A model generated the notes under the pieces. That model did no database searches, had not been told where the DNA came from, and saw nothing but the letters and a program-made list of their open reading frames with translations. Made by a program: the position numbers and the translations under genes. A stretch of DNA of 64,000 bases from Parvibaculaceae bacterium (GTDB lineage: Bacteria; Pseudomonadota; Alphaproteobacteria; Parvibaculales; Parvibaculaceae): assembly GCA_028283765.1 (NCBI GenBank), contig JAPWJY010000003.1:124001-188000 (forward strand), written 5' to 3'. This document shows positions 41,473 through 53,178 of the stretch, in pieces. The stretch's first letter is position 1, and each line of letters begins with the position of its first letter.

Positions 41473-43332
41473 TCAGCGTCCCGCGCTGCTTTCCTTGATC
41501 GTCTTGATGAAGATGTCCCCGAGATCCTTGAGCTTGGCCTGCCCGACGCCGTGCATTTCCGCGAACTCGGCGCGGCTGACGGGGCGATGGCGGGCCATGT
41601 CGGCAAGCGATTTGTCGGAAAAGATGACATAGGGCGGCACGCCGCGCGCCTGCGCCAGCGTGAGGCGCAACCGCTTGAGGGTGGCGAAAAGGGCGGCCTG
41701 CGACGAGGTGAAGTCCGGCTCGTCCGAACCTGAGCGCTCGCGGCCCTCTTTCCTCTGGGGTTTGGCGACGGGAGGACGGTAGCGGAATTCGCTTTCGCCA
41801 CTTGTGATGAGCGCGCTTTTGCCGGTGAGGCGCAGCCCGCCGAAGCCGCCGATGTCGATTTCCATGAAGCCCGAGGAGACAAGCTGACGGATGATCGCGC
41901 GCCATGGGTCCTTTTTATGGGCAATGCCCGCGCCGAACATGGGCAACTTGTCGTGGCCCGCGGCAATGATCTTCTCGCTGTGGTGGCCCAGCAGAATGTC
42001 GATGATGTGGGCTGCGCCATAGCGCTCGCCGGTGGCGGCAACGGCGTCTATGACCAGACCTGCCTCGCGGGTGCCGTCGGTCAGTTCCACCGGATTCTGG
42101 CAGACGTCGCAATTGCCGCAGGGAGCCGACTTTTCCCCGAAATAGGCGAGCAGGGTCTGTCGGCGGCATTCGGGCGCTTCGCAAAAGCCGATCAGCGTGT
42201 CGAGCCGCTTGTGCTCGCGGCGCTTGTGGTCGTCCTCCGCATTGCTTTCGGCGATGAAGCGGCGGCGCAGGCGGATGTCGTCGAGACCATAGAGCATGAA
42301 GGCGTCTGCGGGCGCGCCGTCGCGGCCCGCGCGCCCGATCTCCTGATAATAGGCTTCGAGGCTGCCGGGAATATCGGTGTGGAAGACGAAGCGCACGTCG
42401 GGCTTGTCGATGCCCATGCCGAACGCGATGGTGGCGACGATGATGGTGGAGGGGTCGGTCAGGAAAATGTCCTGATTGCGGTTGCGCGTCCCCATTTCCA
42501 TGCCCGCGTGATAGGGCAATGCCCGGAAACCCTTCTCGACCAGAAAGGCAGCCGTTTCGTCCGCCTTCTTGCGCGACAGGCAATAGACGATGCCGCTGTC
42601 CTGACGGTGGCTTTCGAGAAAGCGCAGAAGCTGCTTCTTCCACTCCTGTTTCATCTCGACGGTGAGATTGATGTTGGGCCGGTCGAAGCTGGTGACGAAC
42701 TGCTGGCCCTCGCCGCCATAAAGCCGCCCGGCGATGTCGGCCCTCGTGGTCTCGTCCGCCGTTGCCGTCAGCGCCACGATGGGCACGTGAGGAAAGTGAT
42801 GGCGCAGGCCCGACAGCGCTTCATATTCCGGGCGGAAGGAGGGCCCCCATTGCGAAATGCAATGGGCCTCGTCGACCGCGATCAGGCTGACCGGCAGCCG
42901 CTGGAGCGCCGCGATCATGCGCTCGGTCATCAGCCGTTCCGGCGCGAGATAGAGGAGGGGTGCGCCGCCCGACGCCACGCGCCGCCAGCTCAGCACATTG
43001 TCCTCGCGCGAGCGCGAGGAATTGATGGTTTCCGCTTCCACGCCCGCGAGTCGCAGGGCGGCCACCTGATCCTGCATCAGCGCGACCAGCGGCGAGACCA
43101 CCAGCGTGAGGCCGCCGCGCACAAGGGCGGGCACCTGAAAGCAGAGGGATTTGCCGGCGCCCGTCGGCATCACGGCCAGCACATTGCGGCCCGCCAGCAC
43201 GGCCTCGATCACCGGCGTCTGGCCGGGCCGGAAGCTCTCATAGCCGAAGACATCGCGCAGAACCCGGTGCGCGTCGGCCAAAAGGCCTCGTGGCGAAGCG
43301 TCCGGTGCGAGTGATTCGGCAAGATTGTGCAT
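41473..43332 (-). CDS. recQ: ATP-dependent DNA helicase RecQ
   Basis: RecQ unwinds DNA in the 3' to 5' direction for repair and recombination. The 619-residue protein has FRPGQTPVIEAVLAGR and Walker A MPTGAGKSLCF near 53, the DEAH box VDEAHCISQWGPSFRPEY near 153, and ATIAFGMGIDKPDVRFV with the HTDIPGSLEAYYQEIGRAGRDG helicase motifs near 300-335. A zinc-binding region holds Cys in C-R-R-Q and CGNCDVC near 380-410. An HRDC domain occupies about 535-600. It is downstream of ccrM on the same strand with a 49-base gap. Confidence 0.97.
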   Translation of the reverse strand: MHNLAESLAPDASPRGLLADAHRVLRDVFGYESFRPGQTPVIEAVLAGRNVLAVMPTGAGKSLCFQVPALVRGGLTLVVSPLVALMQDQVAALRLAGVEAETINSSRSREDNVLSWRRVASGGAPLLYLAPERLMTERMIAALQRLPVSLIAVDEAHCISQWGPSFRPEYEALSGLRHHFPHVPIVALTATADETTRADIAGRLYGGEGQQFVTSFDRPNINLTVEMKQEWKKQLLRFLESHRQDSGIVYCLSRKKADETAAFLVEKGFRALPYHAGMEMGTRNRNQDIFLTDPSTIIVATIAFGMGIDKPDVRFVFHTDIPGSLEAYYQEIGRAGRDGAPADAFMLYGLDDIRLRRRFIAESNAEDDHKRREHKRLDTLIGFCEAPECRRQTLLAYFGEKSAPCGNCDVCQNPVELTDGTREAGLVIDAVAATGERYGAAHIIDILLGHHSEKIIAAGHDKLPMFGAGIAHKKDPWRAIIRQLVSSGFMEIDIGGFGGLRLTGKSALITSGESEFRYRPPVAKPQRKEGRERSGSDEPDFTSSQAALFATLKRLRLTLAQARGVPPYVIFSDKSLADMARHRPVSRAEFAEMHGVGQAKLKDLGDIFIKTIKESSAGR

Positions 43333-43381
43333 GGCGGGAGACTAACCCGCCGACCGTGAATATCCAGCGGCAAGGCTGAAT

Positions 43382-44617
<1,236 letters not shown>

Positions 44618-45292
44618 AATATGTTGCGTATCGGGGCGAAGCTTTTTCTGTGGTGCGCCGTCGCGCCCAGCCGCTTCAGCGCGTCCAGATGCTCCGCCGT
44701 GCCATAACCGGCGTTGCGTTCCCAGCCATATCCAGGGTGTTCGAGAGCCAGTTCCGTCATGAGGCGGTCGCGGATCACCTTGGCGATGATCGAGGCGGCG
44801 GCGATGGACAGCACCCGTCCGTCGCCCTTGACGATGGGTTTCGCCGGGCAGCGCAGGGCCGGCGCGCGATTGCCGTCGACAAGGGCAAGCGCGGGCGCGG
44901 TTTTGAGGCCGTCCACGGCGCGGGACATGGCGAGCATGGTCGCCTGCAAAATGTTGATCCGGTCGATTTCCTCGACGCTGGCGACGCCCGCCGACCAGTC
45001 GCAGCACCCGGTCAGCGCATCGTGCAGGGCCTCGCGCCGCCGGGCTGTGAGCGCCTTGGAATCATCGAGGCCCTCCGGGATGCGCTGTTCGTCGAGGATC
45101 ACGGCGACAGCGAGCACGGGGCCTGCCAGCGGTCCGCGCCCCACTTCGTCGATGCCGCAGATGAGGTGCCCGGGCGCGCCCAGCGACCGCTCGAAGGCAT
45201 AGTCGAGGGGCCGGAAGCCGGTGAAAAGAGGCGAATCGGACTGCATGGAGGCAGTCTGGCGGGCAGGGCCCCGGCAGGCAACATCCGGCGCG

Positions 45293-46414
45293 TTACAACA
45301 ATGAAAGCTGCACGCCGCGTCCGGGCACCTGGAACTGCGTGCAGTCGAGCCGCCGTCCGGGTTTGTTGAAGCCCAGCCTGCGGGTCGCGATCTCGAAGCG
45401 CCGGGCGATCTGCCAGGCATAGGGGCCGTCGCCCTTCATCCGCTTGCCCCATTCCGCGTCATAGTCCTTGCCGCCGCGCATGGAGCGGATCAGCGACATC
45501 ACATGCTGCGCCCGGTCCGGCACGTTGGCGGCCAGCCATTCGGCGAACAGGTCCTTGATCTCATAGGGCAGGCGCAGCAGCACATAGCCCGCGCTGGTGG
45601 CTCCGGCATAATGGGCGCCGGCCAGTATCTTCTCGATTTCCATGTCGTTGAGGGCGGGAATGATCGGCGCGACCATGACGCCCGTGGGCACGCCCGAGGC
45701 GTTGAGCAGGCGCATCGCCTCGAACCGGCGCGTGGGCGTGGCCGCGCGTGGCTCCATGGTCCGGGCGAGCTTGCCGTCCAGCGTCGTGACCGAGATGGAA
45801 ACCCGGGCGAGTCCCCGGGCGGCCATGGGGGCCAGAATGTCGAGGTCGCGCGCGATCCGGGCGGATTTGGTGACGATGGTGACCGGATGGTTGAACTCGT
45901 TCAGCACCTCGAGGATGCGGCGGGTCAGCCGGTATTCCTGTTCGATGGGCTGATAGGGGTCGGTATTCGTGCCCATGGCGATGGGTTTCGGTTCGTAGCC
46001 GGGGCGCGAGAGTTCGGCGCGCAGCAGGTCCGGCGCGTTGGGCTTGGCGAAAAGCCTGCTTTCAAAGTCGAGGCCCGCCGAAAGCCCCATATAGGAATGG
46101 GTCGGGCGCGCGAAGCAGTAGGTGCAGCCATGCTCGCAGCCCCGGTAGGGGTTGATCGAGCGGTCGAAGGGAATGTCGGGCGAAGCGTTGCGGGTGATGA
46201 TCGTGCGGGCGGCTTCCTCGGTCACATGGGTGTTGAGGCTGGAGGCCTCCTCAAGGGAGTCCCAGCCGTCATCGACGGCCACATTGCCGAAGCGCTCGAA
46301 CCGGCCCGCGCCATTGGAAAGCGTGCCCCGGCCGCGCCGCGCGTCGGGGTGGACGGCGGCGCTGCCGTCCTGGGGGCGGCCCGCTGCTGCATGAGGGGAA
46401 ATGTTCTTTTCCAT
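45293..46414 (-). CDS. PA0069-family radical SAM protein
   Basis: This 373-residue protein binds a 4Fe-4S cluster through the radical SAM triad C-x3-C-x2-C in [19 protein letters not shown] near residues 92-100. The region before it, [14 protein letters not shown], and [22 protein letters not shown] with [16 protein letters not shown] after it define the PA0069 family, related to spore photoproduct lyase. The reaction catalysed in this family is not established; DNA lesion repair is often guessed. ATG 46414 is chosen over 46456. The gene is divergent from the glycosyltransferase gene. Confidence 0.93.
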   Translation of the reverse strand: MEKNISPHAAAGRPQDGSAAVHPDARRGRGTLSNGAGRFERFGNVAVDDGWDSLEEASSLNTHVTEEAARTIITRNASPDIPFDRSINPYRGCEHGCTYCFARPTHSYMGLSAGLDFESRLFAKPNAPDLLRAELSRPGYEPKPIAMGTNTDPYQPIEQEYRLTRRILEVLNEFNHPVTIVTKSARIARDLDILAPMAARGLARVSISVTTLDGKLARTMEPRAATPTRRFEAMRLLNASGVPTGVMVAPIIPALNDMEIEKILAGAHYAGATSAGYVLLRLPYEIKDLFAEWLAANVPDRAQHVMSLIRSMRGGKDYDAEWGKRMKGDGPYAWQIARRFEIATRRLGFNKPGRRLDCTQFQVPGRGVQLSLL

Positions 46415-46511
46415 GATTAAAAATATAAGCGCGAATCTGGAACATAACAAGAACATTCAAAAGATTTCGAGGACGGTTCGACAATGGTGAGACGCGCGAT
46501 ATAGTCGCCCC

Positions 46512-47219
46512 ATGCTGAGCGTCATCATACCTACATTGAATGCGGAGGAGACCTTGCCGCGCACCCTGTCGTCGCTCGTTTCGGCGGCGGTGAGCGGGCT
46601 TGTGCGCGAGGTCATCATCGTCGATGGCGGCTCGACCGACGGCACGCTCGACATCATCGACGCTTCGGGCGCGCAGCTTCTCCAGACGCCGTCCAGCCGC
46701 AGCCTGCAACTGGCGAAGGGGGCGGCGGCGGCGCGCCACGACTGGATGCTGTTCCTGCGCGCCGACACCGTGCTGGGGGCGGGCTGGGACGATGAACTGG
46801 CCAACCTGTTCGAACTGATCGAGGGCGGGCGCTTCCGGGGGTCGGAAGTGGCGGGGGCGTTCCGGTTCGAGCTGGACGATTTCTCGGGCGCGGCGCGGGT
46901 GATGGAAAAGTTGGCGGCGCTCCGCTGCGCGCTGTTGCGCCTGCCCTATGGCAATCAGGGATTGCTGGTCAGCCGGGCGCTTTATCGCGCCGTCGGCGGC
47001 TATCGCGAGATGCCGGTGATGGAGGATGTGGATCTGGTGCGCCGGATCGTCAAGCGGATCGGCCGGGCGCGCTTTGTCCTGTTCCGCAGCGCGGCGCTGG
47101 CAAGCCCGGCCCGCTACCGGCGCGACGGATTTTTGGCGCGAGGCCTGCGCAAACAGGCCCGCCTCGCGCTTTTCTGTCTCAGGGTGCCGCCGAGCTTCAT
47201 TGCGCGGCTGTGCGGCTGA
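46512..47219 (+). CDS. Family 2 glycosyltransferase
   Basis: This 235-residue cytoplasmic transferase opens with MLSVIIPTLNAEETLPRTL and has VREVIIVDGGSTDGT (Asp-rich sugar-nucleotide site) near 31-45 and FLRADTVLGAGWDD (the DxD-like site, here RAD) near 77-90. VGGYREMPVMEDVDLVRRIVKRIGR near 159-183 contains the catalytic ED. It fits the short GT2 type found near cell-envelope and poly-cyclic lipid genes in many bacteria; the acceptor is unknown. It starts 97 bases after the divergent radical SAM start and ends one base before the mscL stop on the other strand. Confidence 0.93.
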   Translation: MLSVIIPTLNAEETLPRTLSSLVSAAVSGLVREVIIVDGGSTDGTLDIIDASGAQLLQTPSSRSLQLAKGAAAARHDWMLFLRADTVLGAGWDDELANLFELIEGGRFRGSEVAGAFRFELDDFSGAARVMEKLAALRCALLRLPYGNQGLLVSRALYRAVGGYREMPVMEDVDLVRRIVKRIGRARFVLFRSAALASPARYRRDGFLARGLRKQARLALFCLRVPPSFIARLCG

Positions 47220-47220
47220 G

Positions 47221-47646
47221 TCAGGCTTTCGCCTTCAGCAGATCGCGGATTTCGCCAAGCAGGATCTCTTCGCCGGTCGGCGGCGTCACCTCCTCCGCCT
47301 GCTCCTTCTCGAACCGCTTTTTCAGCACGTTGATCTGGCGGATGATCATGAAGAGCGCGAAGGCGATGATCAGAAAATTGATCACGGCATTGATGAACTT
47401 GCCATAGGCGATGACCGGCACGCCCGCGGCCTTGGCCGCGGCCAGCGTTTCCGGCGAGACGCCGGCCTTGAGCGAAATGAAATAATCGGAAAAGTCGAGG
47501 CCACCCATCAGGACGCCGAGCGGCGGCATCAGTATGTCTGAGACCAGCGAGGTGACGATGCCGGTGAAGGCCGCGCCGATGATGATGCCGACCGCGAGAT
47601 CGACGACATTGCCCTTGAGGGCGAATTCCCGGAATTCCTTTAGCAT
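47221..47646 (-). CDS. mscL: Large-conductance mechanosensitive channel MscL
   Basis: MscL opens when the membrane is stretched and releases solutes on osmotic down-shock. The 141-residue protein starts [42 protein letters not shown] in the usual manner (read in parts), with the first transmembrane helix near 14-44 and the second near 75-100 ([22 protein letters not shown]). The tail is charged with [10 protein letters not shown]. The frame runs to 47880, but ATG 47646 is the family start, with AAGG just upstream. It lies downstream of moaB on the same strand. Confidence 0.97.
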   Translation of the reverse strand: MLKEFREFALKGNVVDLAVGIIIGAAFTGIVTSLVSDILMPPLGVLMGGLDFSDYFISLKAGVSPETLAAAKAAGVPVIAYGKFINAVINFLIIAFALFMIIRQINVLKKRFEKEQAEEVTPPTGEEILLGEIRDLLKAKA

Positions 47647-47674
47647 GGCGTACCTTTTTACTGTCGGGTCCCGA

Positions 47675-48217
47675 TTATTGACCGCGCCTGTGTTCTTCCA
47701 GACGCGGCATGATCTCGACGAAATTGCAGGGCTGAAAACGGTAGTCGAGCTGGAATCGCAGGATTTCGTCCCAGCCATCCTTGCAGGCCCCGGGCGATCC
47801 GGGCAAGGCAAAAAGGTAAGTACCGTGAGCAACGCCCGCCGTCGCCCGCGACTGGATCGTCGAGACTCCGATCTTGCCATAGCTGATCGCGTGAAAGACG
47901 GCGGCGAAGCCCTCTATTTCCTTCTCATAGACGGATTTGAAGGCTTCCGGCGTCACGTCGCGCCCGGTCAGTCCGGTGCCGCCGGTCGAGATCACCACGT
48001 CGATTTCCGGGTCTGAAATCCAGCGCAGAAGCTGGCGGCGGATCTGCTGGAAATCGTCGGTGACGATGGTGCGCCCGGCAAGAACATGGCCTGCCCCCCC
48101 GATGCGCTGGGCCAGCGTGTCGCCCGACCGGTCCGTATCAGGCGTGCGGGTATCGGAAACCGTCATGACGGCGATGCGGACGGGAAAGAAGGGGCGGGTT
48201 TCGTCAATGCCGGGCAT
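47675..48217 (-). CDS. moaB: Molybdenum cofactor biosynthesis protein MoaB
   Basis: MoaB/Mog-type proteins adenylate molybdopterin or support that step in molybdenum cofactor synthesis. The 180-residue protein has [26 protein letters not shown] near 14-39, [18 protein letters not shown] near 75-92 (the GGTG cofactor loop) and [41 protein letters not shown] near the end, all diagnostic. It is in a minus-strand row with the lytic transglycosylase gene upstream and mscL downstream; a functional link is not obvious. Confidence 0.96.
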   Translation of the reverse strand: MPGIDETRPFFPVRIAVMTVSDTRTPDTDRSGDTLAQRIGGAGHVLAGRTIVTDDFQQIRRQLLRWISDPEIDVVISTGGTGLTGRDVTPEAFKSVYEKEIEGFAAVFHAISYGKIGVSTIQSRATAGVAHGTYLFALPGSPGACKDGWDEILRFQLDYRFQPCNFVEIMPRLEEHRRGQ

Positions 48218-48272
48218 GGGGCCTCGCGGGTGTGCTCAGGCGACGGACGGACCGGAGAAAGGAGCCGGATCC

Positions 48273-50213
48273 TCAGCGCGCCGCAAAGGCGTCGTCGCCC
48301 GTCGGCGAGTTGGAGTCGTAAACGGGCCAGCCGCCGGAAGCGGTTTCGTCCAGCGTGCGCGACGGCGAGCCGAGGCGGTCGCGGTAAATCCAGAAATTGG
48401 TGACGACGCGCTCGATATAGTTGCGCGTTTCGGCCATCGGGATGCTTTCGATGAAGAGCAGCGGGTCGTTCTGGTAATCCACGCTCGACAGCCAGCGGTT
48501 CAGGTTGCCCGGTCCGCCATTATAGGCCGAGGTGACCATGAAGAGATTGCCGTTGGTCGCCCCGAAGCTCAGCAGTTCCTTGATGTACTGCTGGCCCATC
48601 GACATGTTGACCTGCGGATCGAACAGCTGGTCCGCACCCGAATAGTTCATCGAGGCGGTGCGCGCGATATGAACGGCGGTGGCGGGCATGATCTGCATCA
48701 GGCCGCGCGCGCCCGCAGTCGAGGTGGCGCCGGCGCGAAAGCTGCTTTCCTGCCGGGCGACGGCATAGACGAGGGCGGGATCGACCTCGAAGCCCCCGGC
48801 GGGCTTGTACTTGGGCACCGGATAGAGCGCCGCATTCATCATGATCGAGCCATTGGGGCCGGTCGCGGATGGCACGTCCACGGCGCGGGCAAGCTGCATC
48901 TGCACGGCGGCGAGGCCGAGCTTGCCCGCCAGCGCGACCAGCGTGCCGTCAAGCCCCTGATCCACCCGGTTGGCGGCCCGGACCAGTTCGGCTTCGGCCC
49001 ATTGCGGCTTGTCGACCTGCGAGAGCGCGACGGCGCGCGCCGCGCTCGGATCGTTCAGCAGATGCTGGCAGGCGGCCTGATCGAGAGGCGGCTCGACCCA
49101 GGTGATGTCGGTTTCGCGGCCCAGCAGGCGCGACGAGATCATGCCGTAGAGCGTCGGGCCGGTCTTGGCCGAGAGTTCCAGCATGTCGGCGACATGCTGC
49201 GGCTTTTCCGCCGCCATATAGGCGCGGGCCGCCCAGAAGCCGCCACCGGAGCGGGTCCAGTTGTTCACATTGTCTGAAAGGGCGAGCCGGTTGAAATGGG
49301 CGGCGGCGTCATCGAACTTCTGGAGCCGCCAGGCGGCAAGCCCGCCATACCAGTCCAGCAGCGGGGCCATGGTTGCGCCGGTCGCGCTGACATTGGCGGT
49401 GATCGCATAGGCGACGGGGCTCTGCCGGCTCAGATAGGCGGAGGTGGAAATGACCTCGACGAGCCTGGCGTATTCGCCTTCCGACAGTTGCGGCCGCACG
49501 GCCGCGATATAGGCGATGGCGCCTTCGCCATTGCCCTGGGCGAGGCGGGCGCGGGCGGTCTTTTCCGCCTTGAAATAGGTTTTGGTGAGCGGCACGCGCA
49601 CCGTTTCGGCGACGGCGTTGCTGGCGTCGGCGCCGCCCCGGCTCACATTCGCCACGAAGATCGGGCGGGGCAGCGGCGCGGATTTGACCGGGACCAGCAC
49701 GGTCCGGCTGACGAGCCTGGCCTTTTTCTTGCCTTTGGCCTTGGTTTTCACCTTCACCGTCTTGCGGATGGGCTGGGGTTTGAGCTTCAGGCCCAACTGG
49801 TACATCTGCCCCGCGACCGGAAGATCGGCGTAGCTCTGCATCCATTTCACGACATTGGTGTAGCTGGTGCGGTAGCCGTTGGCGGAGGCATAGCGGTCGT
49901 AAAGCACGTAACCGGCGAGGCGCCTGTCGGAAACCTGCGCCATCAGCCGGTCGGCCGTCGCCCAGTCGCGGCGCTTCTGGGCCATGAATATCTGCTGGTA
50001 AAGCTCGCGGTCGGAAGCGGAGAGGATTTTTACCTCGGCAGCGGCGGCAGGCAGGACATTGCTGCTGGTCTGGGCTTGGACAGGCGCGGCATTGAAGGTC
50101 AGGCCGGGCAGGGCGACGCCAAGCGCGATCGCGGCGGTCAGGCACCATGAAAGGGCGCGGCGGGCGGCAGGCGGCCGCCCGGCCGATGGCACAGGCATAG
50201 ACGCCTCAGACAT
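48273..50213 (-). CDS. Soluble lytic murein transglycosylase
   Basis: This periplasmic enzyme cleaves peptidoglycan strands. The chosen product has 646 residues and a signal peptide at about 15-46. The long middle is an alpha-helical superhelix (as in Slt70). The C-terminal SLT domain holds the catalytic Glu in ARQESSFRAGATS near residue 489, GLMQIMPATA and SAYNGGPGNLNRWL. A Lys/Arg-rich patch, KVKTKAKGKKKARL, at about residues 150-170 is unusual and may contact the cell wall or nucleic acid. An in-frame ATG at 50318 would add 35 residues before the signal, so 50213 is preferred. Confidence 0.9.
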   Translation of the reverse strand: MSEASMPVPSAGRPPAARRALSWCLTAAIALGVALPGLTFNAAPVQAQTSSNVLPAAAAEVKILSASDRELYQQIFMAQKRRDWATADRLMAQVSDRRLAGYVLYDRYASANGYRTSYTNVVKWMQSYADLPVAGQMYQLGLKLKPQPIRKTVKVKTKAKGKKKARLVSRTVLVPVKSAPLPRPIFVANVSRGGADASNAVAETVRVPLTKTYFKAEKTARARLAQGNGEGAIAYIAAVRPQLSEGEYARLVEVISTSAYLSRQSPVAYAITANVSATGATMAPLLDWYGGLAAWRLQKFDDAAAHFNRLALSDNVNNWTRSGGGFWAARAYMAAEKPQHVADMLELSAKTGPTLYGMISSRLLGRETDITWVEPPLDQAACQHLLNDPSAARAVALSQVDKPQWAEAELVRAANRVDQGLDGTLVALAGKLGLAAVQMQLARAVDVPSATGPNGSIMMNAALYPVPKYKPAGGFEVDPALVYAVARQESSFRAGATSTAGARGLMQIMPATAVHIARTASMNYSGADQLFDPQVNMSMGQQYIKELLSFGATNGNLFMVTSAYNGGPGNLNRWLSSVDYQNDPLLFIESIPMAETRNYIERVVTNFWIYRDRLGSPSRTLDETASGGWPVYDSNSPTGDDAFAAR

Positions 50214-50387
50214 GGATGCCGGAGAATTCCCCACGCACAATTCCCTCTGGATGGCCTGCGCAAAGCGCGCCCCTGCGGCCGTGTCCTCTAACGCTGAACG
50301 AAGATGGTATTGAGACATAGAAAAGACGGTTCGGCAAGCAGGAGTTTTCCCACCAGCTTGGATAAATTATTGTTTTACTATGGTGTA

Positions 50388-51236
50388 TTAGGGAAGATTC
50401 TCGATTCTCTGCTTTAAAGACAGGAAATCGCGCCAGGCAAAGCGTTTCTGCGCGGGCTGGCGCAGCAGATAGGCGGGGTGGAAAACGGGCAGCGCGGGCA
50501 CGTCGCGGCTGCCGATTCGATAGCTGGTCCAGCGCCCGCGGAGCTTCATGATGCCTTCCGGCGTATTGAGCATCTGCTTGGCCGAGACGCCGCCGAGAAA
50601 GACCAGAACGGCGGGATCGACCAGTTCGATCTGGCGTTCGATGAAGGGCATGCAGACCGCCTGCTCGGCAGGGGTCGGGGTGCGGTTGCCTGGCGGCCGC
50701 CAGGGCAGCACGTTGGCGATATAGACCTTCGTGCGGTCAAGGCCGATGGCCGCCAGCATCCGGTCCAGCAACTGCCCCGACACGCCGACGAAGGGCCGGC
50801 CCTGAATATCCTCGTCGCGGCCCGGAGCCTCGCCGACCAGCATGATCCGGGCCTCGGGATTGCCGTCCGAAAAGACGAGGTTCTTGGCCGTGAACTTGAG
50901 GGCGCAGCCGTCATAGGCGGCAAGGGCCTCCCTCAGTTCGTCGAGATTCTGGCAGCGCGCGGCGATGTCGCGGGCGATGCCGGCGGAGGCGTCCTGCTCC
51001 AGCGGTATCGTTTTGGGCGTGCCGGCAGCCGGGGATGCCGCCCGTCCGGCAGGAGGCGTGCGTGCAGGCTCGGGTGCGGCGGAGGGCACGGCGTTCTGTG
51101 GCGGCTTGGGGGCGAGCGCATAGCGGTCGACAGGCGCGTCCGAGAGCGCCTCGGTCACCCCGGCGGCGGCATAATACTGGAGGAGGGCGATGGCCTCCGC
51201 CCGGCTGATATTCAAGGGATCCGTGCTGTCCTGCAT
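50388..51236 (-). CDS. Uracil-DNA glycosylase, family 4-like
   Basis: This 282-residue protein removes uracil from DNA. It has an N-terminal low-complexity part (about 1-80, Pro/Ala rich), then motif [18 protein letters not shown] near 129-146, [18 protein letters not shown] near 166-183 and the C-terminal motif [15 protein letters not shown] near 250. Family 4 enzymes bind a 4Fe-4S cluster through four Cys. Here, by comparison with Thermotoga UDG, one position of the first Cys pair is Tyr, and the Cys after the second block (KCRPP in that enzyme) is Trp, leaving only two of the four. The cluster may therefore be lost. This is inference from a remembered alignment. Confidence 0.85.
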   Translation of the reverse strand: MQDSTDPLNISRAEAIALLQYYAAAGVTEALSDAPVDRYALAPKPPQNAVPSAAPEPARTPPAGRAASPAAGTPKTIPLEQDASAGIARDIAARCQNLDELREALAAYDGCALKFTAKNLVFSDGNPEARIMLVGEAPGRDEDIQGRPFVGVSGQLLDRMLAAIGLDRTKVYIANVLPWRPPGNRTPTPAEQAVCMPFIERQIELVDPAVLVFLGGVSAKQMLNTPEGIMKLRGRWTSYRIGSRDVPALPVFHPAYLLRQPAQKRFAWRDFLSLKQRIENLP

Positions 51237-51501
51237 GTCGTTCTCAACTGGCGGGCGCTCCCGCTATCTTTCACTGTCTCGCGCTTGCCACAAAGCGCTA
51301 AAACCGGGCCCGCCGGGCCGGTCTGGCGCTCAGGCAAGCGTTGACCAATTCCATGCAAGGCACCATAACGAAACTTGTTTGTATATCGAATGATGCAACC
51401 GCGGCCATGGTGTCATGTCACGGAACATTGTTCGGCAACGACGCATAAGCTTCTGTAGGACGAACGGGAAGAAGGGCGCAAAGCCCGCCGGAGAATAATT
51501 G

Positions 51502-53178
51502 ATGAGCGAAGACACAGTGCTGCCTGAACGCGAGTCCATGGAATATGACGTCGTGATCGTGGGTGGCGGACCTGCCGGGCTTTCAGCCGCGATCCGGCTG
51601 AAACAGCAGGCCATCGAGCAGGATTTCGAAATTTCCGTCTGCCTGATCGAGAAGGGTTCGGAAGTCGGCGCGCACATATTGTCCGGCGCGGTGATCGATC
51701 CCGTCGGCCTCGACACGCTGATCCCGAACTGGCGCGAACTGGACGCGCCGGTCGATACGCCGGTGACGGCCGACCATTTCATCTATCTGGGCCCGTCGGG
51801 CGGCGTGCGCCTGCCCAATTTCGCCTTTCCGCCGCTGATGAACAATCACGGCAACTACATCGTCAGCCTTGGCAATGTCTGCCGCTGGCTCGCCGCCCAG
51901 GCCGAAGAGCTTGGCGTTGAAATCTATCCGGGCTTTGCCGGGGCCGAGGTTCTCTACAATGAGGATGGCTCGGTGCGCGGCGTCGCGACCGGCGACATGG
52001 GCGTGGCCAGGGATGGTCACCACAAGGACAGCTACACCCGCGGGATGGAGCTTGTCGGCAAATACACCTTCTTTGCGGAAGGCGTGCGGGGCTCGCTTTC
52101 CAAGCAACTGATCGCCAAATTCGGTCTGGCCGATGGCCGCTCGCCGCAGAAGTTCGGCATCGGCCTCAAGGAGCTTTGGCAGGTCGATCCGGCGAAGTTC
52201 AAGAAGGGTCTGGTCCAGCACACGCTCGGCTGGCCGCTCGACAACGCCACCGGCGGCGGTTCTTTCCTCTATCATTTCGGCGACAATCTGGTTTCGGTCG
52301 GGTTCGTCGTCCATCTGAACTACAAGAACCCCTATCTTTCGCCGTTCGACGAATTCCAGCGCTTCAAGCAGCATCCGATGATCCGGGGCGTGTTCGAGGG
52401 TGGCAAGCGCATCTCCTATGGCGCAAGGGCGATCACCGAGGGCGGCTTCCAGTCGGTGCCGAAGCTCACCTTCCCGGGCGGCGCGCTGATCGGCTGTTCG
52501 GCGGGCTTCGTCAACGTGCCCCGCATCAAGGGCAGCCATAACGCCATGCTGACCGGCATCATGGCCGCCAACGCCGCCTTCGAGGCGGTCAAGGCGGGGC
52601 GCTCGGCGGACGAACTGGTTGCCTATGCGCAGGCCTATGAGCACAGCCCCGTCTACAAGGACCTGAAGCGCGTCCGCAACGTGAAGCCGCTCCTGACCAA
52701 GTTCGGCACCTTCCTCGGCACGCCGCTCGGCGCCCTCGACATGTGGATGAACAATCTGGGGATCGGCCTGCCGTTCACCCTGAAGCACACCAAGGCCGAC
52801 CATGAGTCGATCAGCAAGGCCAGGGATTGCAAGCCGATCGCCTATCCCAGGCCCGACGGCAAGATCTCGTTCGACAAGCTGTCCTCGGTCTTCCTGTCGG
52901 CGACCAACCATGAGGAGGACCAGCCGGTCCACCTCAGGCTCAAGGATCCCGCGGTCCCGATCGACTTCAACCTGCCGATGTACGACGAACCGGCCCAGCG
53001 CTATTGCCCGGCCGGCGTTTACGAGGTGGTCCGGGATGCGGCGGGCGATAATCCCCGGTTTCAGATCAATGCGCAGAACTGCGTCCATTGCAAAACCTGT
53101 GACATCAAGGACCCGACCCAGAATATCGTCTGGACCGTGCCCGAAGGTGCTGGGGGGCCGAACTATCCCAATATGTAG
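51502..53178 (+). CDS. Electron transfer flavoprotein-ubiquinone oxidoreductase
   Basis: This 558-residue membrane-associated enzyme passes electrons from ETF to ubiquinone. The FAD-binding GGGPAGLSAAIRL starts near residue 20. The ubiquinone-binding and membrane-association region lies in the middle. The C-terminal 4Fe-4S domain has Cys 502 in YCPAGVYEV and Cys 527, 530 and 533 in NCVHCKTCDIKDPTQNI. The ending VPEGAGGPNYPNM is typical. ATG 51502 is preferred over TTG 51499. No etfA or etfB is in the window. It connects acyl-CoA dehydrogenases such as the one at 33641 to respiration. Confidence 0.96.
   Translation: MSEDTVLPERESMEYDVVIVGGGPAGLSAAIRLKQQAIEQDFEISVCLIEKGSEVGAHILSGAVIDPVGLDTLIPNWRELDAPVDTPVTADHFIYLGPSGGVRLPNFAFPPLMNNHGNYIVSLGNVCRWLAAQAEELGVEIYPGFAGAEVLYNEDGSVRGVATGDMGVARDGHHKDSYTRGMELVGKYTFFAEGVRGSLSKQLIAKFGLADGRSPQKFGIGLKELWQVDPAKFKKGLVQHTLGWPLDNATGGGSFLYHFGDNLVSVGFVVHLNYKNPYLSPFDEFQRFKQHPMIRGVFEGGKRISYGARAITEGGFQSVPKLTFPGGALIGCSAGFVNVPRIKGSHNAMLTGIMAANAAFEAVKAGRSADELVAYAQAYEHSPVYKDLKRVRNVKPLLTKFGTFLGTPLGALDMWMNNLGIGLPFTLKHTKADHESISKARDCKPIAYPRPDGKISFDKLSSVFLSATNHEEDQPVHLRLKDPAVPIDFNLPMYDEPAQRYCPAGVYEVVRDAAGDNPRFQINAQNCVHCKTCDIKDPTQNIVWTVPEGAGGPNYPNM

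Noticed and set aside
39899-41905. Minus-strand frame of 668 codons across truA and hutD
   Set aside because: It is a shadow of several real genes; no ribosome site or family motif.
41917-43314. Plus-strand frame of 465 codons over recQ
   Set aside because: It is antisense to recQ, which has complete helicase motifs.
51583-53088. Minus-strand frame of 501 codons over the ETF-ubiquinone oxidoreductase gene
   Set aside because: The sense strand encodes the 4Fe-4S and FAD motifs, so the antisense frame is incidental.
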